This document shows, piece after piece, positions 57,543 to 64,000 of a DNA stretch of 64,000 nt. The stretch is from Actinomycetales bacterium UBA1383. Its GTDB lineage: Bacteria > Actinomycetota > Actinomycetes > Actinomycetales > Actinomycetaceae. Every line of letters begins with the position of its first letter. Position 1 is the first letter of the stretch. The DNA lies in NCBI GenBank assembly GCA_002305415.1, contig DBQX01000046.1, positions 31,178 to 95,177 on the forward strand, written 5' to 3'. Below the pieces are notes generated by a model, which did not search any database, had not been told where the DNA came from, and was given only the letters and a program-made list of their open reading frames with translations. A program made the position numbers and the translations under genes.

Positions 57543-57593
57543 GGGCGAGCTCCCTTCAGATTTAGCACCAAAACTACCAGCCAGAGCCCGCGT

Positions 57594-58592
57594 TCAGGCC
57601 GCATCCGTTCCAAACCACGGGGGTGGGCATGCGTGCGCCAGGGCCCGCGCCACGAGACGGGTGAGCGCGTAGTCGGGATCCTCCCCGATCGCCTGTTCCG
57701 ACAGGATGCGGGCGCGCGTCCCGTCACCCGCGTACCACGCCAGGTAGGCGGCGAGGGCGAGGGGCGCGGCGGCTCGCCCGGTGGGGGCGAAGCGGGCGAT
57801 CCGGGAGAGCGCGCCGTAGGCCCGCTCGAGGAGCTGGGAGTCCGGGCGGGACGACGTGCCGAGGGCTGCCTCCACATCGACGGCGGAGAAGTCCTCAACG
57901 TCGGCGGGTTGGCCCGCGAGGAGCCAAGCGAGCACGCCGTCCCGGAACGCCACGTCCTCGAGCGCACGCAGGAGGATCGCCGTGTCCGCTGTCGTGGTGG
58001 GCCCACCGCGGCGAAGCTCGGTCTGGAACAGCGCGCTCGCCCTCACCGTGTCCGCCGGCGTCCCGAGGTCCGCGGCGATCATGGCAGTCGTCGTGCCCTC
58101 GACCGTACGACGGAACCGATAGTCCTCCGGGGACTGGACGAACTCGCACGCGGGGTGTGACATGGCGATCGTGGTGGTGGCGAGTTCAAGCGCATCCTCC
58201 ACGCCGAGCGACACGCCATCAGCGGAGAACCCGTGGATCCACTCCCCACTCACGACGTAGCAGCCTCCGTGGAACGTGAACGGCCAGTGTTCTGACAGCA
58301 CCTCCAGGACGTTTCGCACCCACCGGCCCGGCTCGCGGTCCGTGAAGACGGTTGCGATCGCGGCGTCGTCGTTCGTGCGGGCGAGCACCGCGAGCACCTG
58401 GGCCAGGGAGTCAGCGGCGCCAGGGCCGACGGCGGCACCCAGGTCGAGGCGCGCCGACGCCCCGATCCGCAGGACCCCGGGCTCGACGGAACAGCACGTC
58501 ACGACGAGTGACTCCCGCGGGCAGTAGCCGAATGTGAACGGGATGGACGCGATGACCTCATTCGCCACGGTCCAGGACTCGAAGTTCTCCAT
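57594..58592 (-). CDS. DUF4192 family protein
   Basis: A 332-residue soluble protein. It starts MENFESWTVANEVIASIPF, followed by TFGYCPRESLVV, a family signature (a PF-x-LG(Y/F)-x-P-x-S-LV pattern). Later it has HPACEFVQSPEDYRFR. DUF4192 is a near-universal actinobacterial family without a known role, often near sigA. The ATG at 58592 is chosen; the open frame above it is not coding-like. It is divergent from the prenyl synthase. Confidence 0.83.
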   Translation of the reverse strand: MENFESWTVANEVIASIPFTFGYCPRESLVVTCCSVEPGVLRIGASARLDLGAAVGPGAADSLAQVLAVLARTNDDAAIATVFTDREPGRWVRNVLEVLSEHWPFTFHGGCYVVSGEWIHGFSADGVSLGVEDALELATTTIAMSHPACEFVQSPEDYRFRRTVEGTTTAMIAADLGTPADTVRASALFQTELRRGGPTTTADTAILLRALEDVAFRDGVLAWLLAGQPADVEDFSAVDVEAALGTSSRPDSQLLERAYGALSRIARFAPTGRAAAPLALAAYLAWYAGDGTRARILSEQAIGEDPDYALTRLVARALAHACPPPWFGTDAA

Positions 58593-58708
58593 GCCGGCAT
58601 CCCACCCGAGCCGGCGACGGCGCGCGTCGCCCCGAGGCGCAGGCTGTGGACACCGGAGACCCACCCCAGCCTGTGGGCGGTCGCCGCGTCGGCACCCGGC
58701 GGACCTCC

Positions 58709-58714
58709 TAGGCT
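58709..58714 (+). promoter_or_regulatory. -10 box for leaderless prenyl synthase transcript
   Basis: TAGGCT with a 6-nt gap to the GTG at 58721; no ribosome site. Confidence 0.6.
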
Positions 58715-58720
58715 GGGACG

Positions 58721-59794
58721 GTGGATGCACTGCAGGGATTCGTCACGGCCGTCTCGGAGCGGTGCGCGCTGGTGGTCGAGGAGCCCATCTCGGACCTTCC
58801 GGACGTCGCCCCGGCCCTGGAGACCTTCCTCGAACCCGCCCGCGTCCTCCTGCGGGGCGGCAAGCGCATGAGGGCCCAGCTGCTCGCACTCGGGTGGTCC
58901 GCGGCGGGCGGAACACCCGGTGCGGCGGCAGTCCACGCCGGCGCGGCGCTGGAGCTGTTCCAGGCCGCCGCCCTCGTGCACGACGACATCATCGACAACG
59001 CCGACACCCGGCGCGGGCACCCGTCGACCCACATCCACTTCGCGCGGCGATCCCCCGGCGACCCCGCGGCGCATGCCTCAGCGGCGTACGGGACCCACGC
59101 CGCGATCCTCCTCGGGGACCTGCTCCTGGTGCTCTCCCACAGGGAGATGCGCCGTGCCACCGCGCACGCGCCCGACCCGGTGGTGGTGGACGAGATCTGG
59201 GACAGGATGACCGCCGAGGTCGCGGTCGGGCAGTACCTGGACGTGCGAGGCGGGATCGAGGGGTGCGGCGGGGACGGGTCCGTGGCCGCCATGGACCGTT
59301 CGCTGCAGGTGATCCGGCACAAGTCGGCGCGGTACTCGGTCGAACACCCTCTCGTGCTGGGCGGCGCGCTCGCTGGCGCATCACCCGCACTCCGTGACGC
59401 GCTCACGGCGATCGGCCTACCGCTCGGCGAGGCCTTCCAGTTGCGCGACGACGATCTCGGCGTCTTCGGTGACCCGGCGCGTACCGGCAAACCTGCTGGG
59501 GATGACCTGATCGAGGGCAAGTGCACCCCCCTCGTGATTCTCGGCCTCGAGATGAGCACGCCCGACGACGCGGCGTTCCTGCGGCAGAGCCTCGGCGACC
59601 GGTCCCTGGGGCCGGAGGCCATCGAGCGGATCCGGGGATTCCTCAGGGCGTCCGGCGCGGTGTCGCGGCACGAGGAGCTGATCGAAGGAAGGCGTGCCGA
59701 GGCACTCACTGCCATCGACACGGCTCCCATCCCGGAGGACATCCGGACATCGCTGCGGCGCGTCGCGGACACCCTCACGCGACGCGACACCTAG
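58721..59794 (+). CDS. Trans-polyprenyl diphosphate synthase (IdsA/geranylgeranyl type)
   Basis: A 357-residue isoprenoid chain elongase. The first aspartate-rich motif is DDIID at 88-92 (VHDDIIDNADTRRG), the second is RDDDLGVFGD near 243; GGKRMRAQL precedes the first. Chain length is set by residues before the first motif (here AAALVHDDIID), which fit a GGPP-or-longer enzyme, but this is uncertain. It uses IPP and DMAPP ultimately from Dxs. Order prenyl synthase, Rv2175c-like, kinase matches Rv2173-Rv2175c-Rv2176 of M. tuberculosis. Confidence 0.93.
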   Translation: MDALQGFVTAVSERCALVVEEPISDLPDVAPALETFLEPARVLLRGGKRMRAQLLALGWSAAGGTPGAAAVHAGAALELFQAAALVHDDIIDNADTRRGHPSTHIHFARRSPGDPAAHASAAYGTHAAILLGDLLLVLSHREMRRATAHAPDPVVVDEIWDRMTAEVAVGQYLDVRGGIEGCGGDGSVAAMDRSLQVIRHKSARYSVEHPLVLGGALAGASPALRDALTAIGLPLGEAFQLRDDDLGVFGDPARTGKPAGDDLIEGKCTPLVILGLEMSTPDDAAFLRQSLGDRSLGPEAIERIRGFLRASGAVSRHEELIEGRRAEALTAIDTAPIPEDIRTSLRRVADTLTRRDT

Positions 59795-60135
59795 TCCGCG
59801 ATGGCGGCTCGCCGGACGGCGTGCGTCCGGCCCGCCTCGAGTGCCCTGATGGGTGCCTCACCGAGTTCCGCGTGCGGGCTCAGCAGCCACTCGACGATCG
59901 CCGTGTCATCCATGCCGGCGTCGCGCAGCTGGATGATGCTCCCGCGCAACCCGTCCACCAGGCGATCGCCCACGAGGAAGGAACCGGGAACGCGGTACCC
60001 CTCGACGCCCTCGAGTCGAGTGCCGACGAGCCGCTGGTCACGGACGAGGGCCCGGACCTCCCGCGGCTGGAGTCCCAGACGATTGGCGACCTCCGGCAGA
60101 GGTAGCCACTCGTCGTCCAGGGCGCGGAGGTCCAC
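59791..60135 (-). CDS. Rv2175c-like winged-helix DNA-binding protein
   Basis: A 114-residue protein. An N-terminal MerR/excisionase-like helix-turn-helix (EWLPLPEVANRLGLQPREVR, about 9-28) and a C-terminal helical domain (about 65-105) match Rv2175c. In M. tuberculosis that protein is phosphorylated by PknL and then loses DNA binding. Here too it faces a PASTA kinase 1.6 kb away. The GTG has TATTTT 6 nt upstream and no ribosome site. Its end overlaps the prenyl synthase end by 4 bp on the other strand. Confidence 0.85.
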   Translation of the reverse strand: MDLRALDDEWLPLPEVANRLGLQPREVRALVRDQRLVGTRLEGVEGYRVPGSFLVGDRLVDGLRGSIIQLRDAGMDDTAIVEWLLSPHAELGEAPIRALEAGRTHAVRRAAIAD

Positions 60136-60141
60136 CCGCGA

Positions 60142-60147
60142 AAAATA
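60142..60147 (-). promoter_or_regulatory. -10 box for leaderless Rv2175c-like transcript
   Basis: TATTTT with a 6-nt gap to the GTG at 60135, the most AT-rich spot in the divergent region. Confidence 0.55.
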
Positions 60148-60260
60148 CCACCCGACGGCGACGAACCGGTGTGCGGCGCGCCTGAGAAGTCGTTAGGGTG
60201 TCGAGTTGGTAACATCCGCCACTTCATCCTCACCAGTCACTTCCTCACCCACCCGGAGCA

Positions 60261-61722
60261 ATGATGCCGTCTCTCCCCTCGCGTCTCACGATGAGCGCTG
60301 CCATCGCCGCCGGCACCGTGGTGGCGGGTGGCCTGCCCGCAGCCGCCACCCCGATCGACGGGACAACCGCCCTGGCCCCGCGGGCGCGCCCTCGAACTCC
60401 CAGCCCGGGCACCATCCGCGACGCCCGCGCTCACCTACAAGGTCGTGGCCGGCGACACCGTCTCCGCGATCGCGCTGCGCACCGGAACCTCGGTCCAGAG
60501 CATCATCGCCGCGAACGGCCTCGACTCCCGTGCCACGATCCGCGTCGGGCAAGTGCTCCTGATCCCAAGCCCGGTGTCCGCTCCCGCGGCTCCCGCGGCT
60601 CCCGCGGCTCCCGCGGCTCCCGCGGCACCCGCGGCACCGGCACCCGCCACGTACACCGTCGTCCGTGGCGACTCGCTCTGGGCGATCGCCACCCGCAACG
60701 GCACCACGGTCGACGCCCTCATGGCCGCGAACCGGCTCAGCACCACGCTCATCCACCCTGGCCAGGTGCTCATCCTCCCCGGATCGGCCACGGCACCCAC
60801 TCCGGCCGCGCCCGCACCCGCACCGGCGCCAGCGCCGGTCCCAGCCCGGGCCGCGACCTACACCGTGGTGAAGGGCGACTCGCTCTGGGCGATCGCCACC
60901 CGCAACGGGACCACGGTCGAGGCACTCATGAGCACCAACCGGCTGGGTACCACCATCATCCACCCTGGCCAGGTCCTCACCCTCCCCGGATCGGCCTCGG
61001 CACCCACTCCCGCCACGCCCGCACCCCTACCCGCGCCGGCGCCCGCGTCGGCGTCACCGTCCCGCACGATCACCGTCGTCGCCGGTGACACGCTGTCCGG
61101 CCTGGCCGTGACGCACGGCACCACAGTGAGCGCACTCATGGCCGCCAATGCGCTCACGTCCACCACCATCTACGTCGGACAACAGTTGACGCTCCCCGGT
61201 GCCTCTGCCGCACCCACGCCGCCCAGCACCCAGTTGGTGCCGAGCACGTTCCTGCACTACACCTACCCCACCGCCACCGTGAGCGCCGCCAACGCCAACA
61301 AGGCCACGCTGCTCGCGATGGACGTCCCGTCGCGCGACCAGATGAGGCAGATCGTGCGGGAGACCGCGACGTCGATGGGGGTGAACCCCGCCCTCGCACT
61401 CGCCATCGCCATGAAGGAGTCGGGCTTCGACCAGCGGGCCGTCTCCCCCGCCAACGCCATCGGCACGATGCAGGTGATCCCGTCGTCAGGAGCCTGGGCC
61501 TCCACGCTCGTGGGACGTGACCTGAACCTCCTCGACGCCCGCGACAACGTGACGGCGGGAGTGGCGATCATCCGCCAGCTCGTCCGCACGTCATCGAGCC
61601 TCGACATCGCGATCGCCTCCTACTACCAGGGCGCCGGATCGGTCGCGCGGTACGGCATGTTCTCCGACACGCGGTCCTATGTGACCTCGGTGAAGGCGTA
61701 CATGGCGCAGTTCGGGGGCTGA
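60261..61722 (+). CDS. Secreted LysM lytic transglycosylase, frameshifted between signal peptide and LysM domains
   Basis: The 5' part (ATG at 60261 or 60264, GGAG just upstream) encodes a signal peptide, MSAAIAAGTVVAGGLPAAA, in one frame. From about 60430 the coding frame is the next one (+1): four LysM repeats (each TYTVV(R/K)GDSLWAIATRNGTT-like, about 60433-61190), Pro/Ala linkers, then an SLT transglycosylase domain with catalytic Glu in AMKESGFDQRAVSP and IGTMQVIPSSGAW, and the stop at 61722. One extra base or two missing bases between about 60360 and 60430 breaks the gene. A GTG at 60328 opens the second frame but gives no signal peptide. It should bind and cleave peptidoglycan outside the cell. 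Sequencing error, a true null, or recoding are all possible. Confidence 0.8.
60580..60633 (+). repeat. 9-bp tandem repeat in LysM linker
   Basis: GCTCCCGCG repeats five times perfectly plus one variant, encoding Ala-Pro-Ala units between LysM 1 and 2. Copy-number change would alter linker length in threes of residues without shifting the frame. Confidence 0.85.
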
Positions 61723-61770
61723 CCGGGCGACACCCAGTGCCCGAGCCCCGGAGATCGACCGGGCCCTGAG

Positions 61771-61776
61771 TAGGAT
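61771..61776 (+). promoter_or_regulatory. -10 box for leaderless PASTA kinase transcript
   Basis: TAGGAT with a 6-nt gap to the GTG at 61783; no ribosome site. Confidence 0.6.
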
Positions 61777-61782
61777 CACGCT

Positions 61783-63651
61783 GTGAGCACCGTGGTCACC
61801 GACCCCCTCATCGGTCGTCTCATCGACGGCCGGTACGAGGTGCGCGCGCGCCTGGCGCGGGGCGGCATGGCGACGGTGTACCGCGCGCTCGACCGTCGCC
61901 TCGACCGTGAGGTCGCGGTGAAGGTGATGCACCCGCACCTTGCCGAGTCCGAGGACTTCGTGACCCGGTTCCGCCGCGAGGCCCGGGCGGCCGCACGCCT
62001 GTCACACCCCCATGTCGTCGCGGTCCATGACCAGGGCCTCTGGCAGGACTCGTTCTACCTCACGATGGAGTTCGTCGACGGCGAGGACCTCCGCGCCGTG
62101 CTGCGGCGCGAGGGCCCGCTCCCGCTCGGGCGGGCGCTCGCGGTGACCCAGGCGATCCTCGACGCCCTCGCGGTCGCCCACCGGCGTGGTCTGGTGCACC
62201 GGGACGTGAAACCGGAGAACGTCATGCTGACCCGCGACGGGGTCGTGAAGGTGGCGGACTTCGGCCTCGCCCGCGCCGTGAGCGAGGCCACGGTGGCCTC
62301 CACGGGCACCCTCCTCGGGACGGTGGCCTACCTCGCCCCCGAACTGGTCACCCACGGCCAGGCCTCGCCGGCGTCGGACGTCTACGCCACCGGGATCCTC
62401 CTCCACGAGCTGCTCACCGGACACCAGCCGTTCACGAGCGACATCCCCATCAACGTCGCCTTCCAGCACGTCCACTCGACCGTCCCTCCTCCATCGGAAG
62501 AGCTCCCGTGGCTCCCCCGCGAGGTGGACGACCTTCTCGCCGCGATGACCGCCCGCGATCCCGCCGAGCGGCTCGAGAACGGCGACGCCGCCCTGGCACG
62601 CCTGCGCCAGGTCCTCGCGGGGCTCCCCGAGGGCCTCCTGGAGCGGCGCGCGGCCGCCTCGCCCGCGGAGATCGCCGACGGGGACACCACGACGCTCGAC
62701 GACCGCCCATCCCACGGCACTGTGGCGCTGCCCGTCGGCGAAGTGGTCACCGAGGAGGACGTACCGCCGTCCCGTTCGCGCGCGCCACGGGTCATCGTCG
62801 CCGTCATCGCGCTCGCCCTCGCACTCGGTGCGGGATGGTGGTTCCTCCTCGGACCGGGGTCGCAGGTCGCCGTCCCTCCGGTCGTCGGGCTGCCGGAGGA
62901 GCGTGCGGTGGAGATCCTCTCCGACGCCGGCCTCGCGGTCGACGTCGAACGTGCCAACGACGACGTCGTCCCGGCCGGCGAGATCGTCTCCAGCGAACCG
63001 GCAGCTGGCGAACCGGTGAGGCGGGGAGGCGAGGTCACGGTCCTCGTCTCGGAGGGCATCCTCATGCTCGAGGTCCCGACGACCGTGGGGCTGACACGTG
63101 AGGCCGCGAGCGCTGACCTCCAGACGGCTGGTTTCCCCGAGCCGGTCGTGACGGAGCAATACCACCAGGAGGTCCCCGCCGGCGTCGTGATCTCGTCCTC
63201 CGCGGCCGCAGGCGAGGTGCTGCCGCACCTCGCCACGATCGAGCTCACCGTCTCCCTGGGACGCGAGCCGGTCGACGCCGCCGACGTCACCGGACTGCCG
63301 CTGGCCGATGCGCGCGGCGCCCTGGAGGGCGCCGGTCTGGTGGTCGCCACGGCCGAGGAGTACTCGAACGACGTCCCGGAGGGCGCGGTGATCACACAGG
63401 ACCCGCCGCCCGGACAGCTCTACCGGGGTGACACGGTGACGGTCACGGTGTCACTCGGCCGGCCGTTCGCAACCGTCCCCTCCGTCTTCGGCCTGAGCAG
63501 GGCGGCTGCGATCGACACGCTCGAATCCGCCGGTTTCGTGGTGAAGGTCGAGAGCCTGTGGGGTGGCTCGCTCGGAATGGTCCGGTTCCAGGACCCCGCC
63601 GGTGGACAGCAGGCCCGGCTCGGATCGACGGTCACGATCACCGTGGTCTGA
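61783..63651 (+). CDS. Ser/Thr protein kinase with four PASTA domains (PknL/PknB type)
   Basis: A 622-residue membrane kinase. The N-terminal kinase domain (about 15-275) has RGGMATVYRA, Lys47 in VAVKVM, HRDVKPENVM with Asp141, and DFG at 159-161. A single membrane helix (VIVAVIALALALGAGWWFLL, about 337-356) leads to four extracellular PASTA repeats that bind muropeptide or lipid II. It controls cell-wall growth and division. Position matches PknL (Rv2176), but M. tuberculosis PknL lacks PASTA repeats, so it may fill the PknB role. The nearby Rv2175c-like protein is the likely substrate. Confidence 0.93.
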   Translation: MSTVVTDPLIGRLIDGRYEVRARLARGGMATVYRALDRRLDREVAVKVMHPHLAESEDFVTRFRREARAAARLSHPHVVAVHDQGLWQDSFYLTMEFVDGEDLRAVLRREGPLPLGRALAVTQAILDALAVAHRRGLVHRDVKPENVMLTRDGVVKVADFGLARAVSEATVASTGTLLGTVAYLAPELVTHGQASPASDVYATGILLHELLTGHQPFTSDIPINVAFQHVHSTVPPPSEELPWLPREVDDLLAAMTARDPAERLENGDAALARLRQVLAGLPEGLLERRAAASPAEIADGDTTTLDDRPSHGTVALPVGEVVTEEDVPPSRSRAPRVIVAVIALALALGAGWWFLLGPGSQVAVPPVVGLPEERAVEILSDAGLAVDVERANDDVVPAGEIVSSEPAAGEPVRRGGEVTVLVSEGILMLEVPTTVGLTREAASADLQTAGFPEPVVTEQYHQEVPAGVVISSSAAAGEVLPHLATIELTVSLGREPVDAADVTGLPLADARGALEGAGLVVATAEEYSNDVPEGAVITQDPPPGQLYRGDTVTVTVSLGRPFATVPSVFGLSRAAAIDTLESAGFVVKVESLWGGSLGMVRFQDPAGGQQARLGSTVTITVV

Positions 63652-63679
63652 CACGCCGGGTGCGCGCGCACCCGGCGTG
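63652..63679. terminator. 28-bp perfect palindrome between convergent kinase and PFP genes
   Basis: Arms CACGCCGGGTGC and GCACCCGGCGTG pair perfectly around GCGC. It starts on the base after the kinase stop and ends 4 bases before the PFP stop. A bidirectional terminator is the natural reading, although no T-run follows on either strand. Confidence 0.7.
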
Positions 63680-63683
63680 CAGG

Positions 63684-64000
63684 TCAGTGGGCCTTCGGGT
63701 GGGCGTGCGCGCTGAACGGCTGCCCGATGGCGTCGAGGGTCTCGCGGAACCAGGGCTCGAACACGTCGAAGGCCTTGCCGCCCTTGATGCGCGGGAAGGG
63801 GATGACCGAGAGCACGTCGCCGTTCTCCTCGTCGTGCCCCACCACGCCGGGCTCTCCTCGCAGGGCCGCATCGACCGCGAAATCGGTCATGGTGCGGATC
63901 AGGGCGAGGTCGTAGGCGTTGGCACGGGAGGAACGGGAGTAGTATCCGGACTTCTGGACGAGCACCTTCTCGGCCCCGAGCCGGTCCGCGAACTGGCGGG
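63684..64000 (-). CDS. Pyrophosphate-dependent 6-phosphofructokinase, C-terminal part (cut by window edge)
   Basis: About 105 C-terminal residues are present, running to the right edge. The segment RQFADRLGAEKVLVQKSGYY, followed by SRSSRANAYDL and a GEPGVVGHDEENGDVLSVI stretch, closely matches the end of the Propionibacterium-type PPi-PFK, including the VQKSGYFSRS signature I recall from that enzyme. It interconverts fructose-6-phosphate and fructose-1,6-bisphosphate with PPi/Pi. The active-site GGDDT segment would lie outside the window, so PPi dependence is inferred from this similarity. Confidence 0.85.
   Translation of the reverse strand, partial: RQFADRLGAEKVLVQKSGYYSRSSRANAYDLALIRTMTDFAVDAALRGEPGVVGHDEENGDVLSVIPFPRIKGGKAFDVFEPWFRETLDAIGQPFSAHAHPKAH

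Noticed and set aside
57543..57593. Glycine riboswitch before gcvT
   Set aside because: Only about 50 bp separate DUF4192 and gcvT, and no paired aptamer pattern is visible.

Overview
The window is about 64 kb of very GC-rich, densely packed bacterial chromosome with an actinobacterial gene set. The evidence is the thrS-HIT-pgsA-PatA-like-pimA phosphatidylinositol mannoside operon, a trkA pair with DUF3159/OB-fold/DUF3710/DUF3093/DUF4193 neighbours, SepH, a principal sigma factor with a long acidic N-terminus, DUF4192, an Rv2175c-like regulator and a PASTA-domain Ser/Thr kinase. Gene order matches mycobacterial and streptomycete chromosomes in several blocks. The species cannot be named from sequence alone; an actinomycete of the Micrococcales or Propionibacteriales type fits, with low certainty.

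Layout. 1-4305: thrS operon ending in pimA, which runs off the left edge. 4380-5790: a DUF1295 membrane protein and four tRNA genes (Gly-Cys-Val on the minus strand, Val on the plus strand). 5790-6710: no intact gene; it holds a decayed SF2 helicase, a hairpin and a 32-bp-period tandem repeat. 6711-10853: accessory genes (SDR oxidoreductase, spermidine-synthase-like protein, SulP transporter, YgjV-like protein). 10958-17299: glgX/treX-treY-treZ, making trehalose from glycogen or malto-oligosaccharides. 17312-30464: ATP-grasp ligase, DUF3000, RNase D-like protein, beta-oxidation fusion protein, dxs, S9 peptidase, serpin lipoprotein and aconitase. 30584-42126: conserved block of TrmA-like methyltransferase, APC permease, two TrkA proteins, several DUF proteins, IMPase, sepH, tdk and a phosphodiesterase. 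42134-53093: acetyltransferase/CoA-ligase fusion, a topoisomerase IV-like pair (parC, parE), two GNAT proteins and sigA. 53218-58592: gcvP-gcvH-gcvT and DUF4192. 58721-63651: prenyl synthase, Rv2175c-like regulator, LysM transglycosylase (reading frame broken) and PASTA kinase. 63684-64000: C-terminal part of a PPi-dependent phosphofructokinase.

Common themes are envelope building (PIMs, isoprenoid precursors and polyprenyl chains, peptidoglycan sensing and cleavage), carbon storage and central metabolism, and core transcription and topology machinery. At least fourteen operon heads carry a -10-like hexamer, nearly always TAnnnT, ending 6-8 nt before the start codon and mostly with no ribosome binding site. 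This implies widespread leaderless transcription and helped decide several starts. I found no CRISPR array, intact mobile element or clearly novel multi-gene system. The oddest items are the frameshift between the signal peptide and LysM domains at 60.4 kb, the helicase remnant and repeats beside tRNA-Val, a palindrome inside the likely sigA promoter, and atypical residues at quinolone-pocket positions of the topoisomerase pair.
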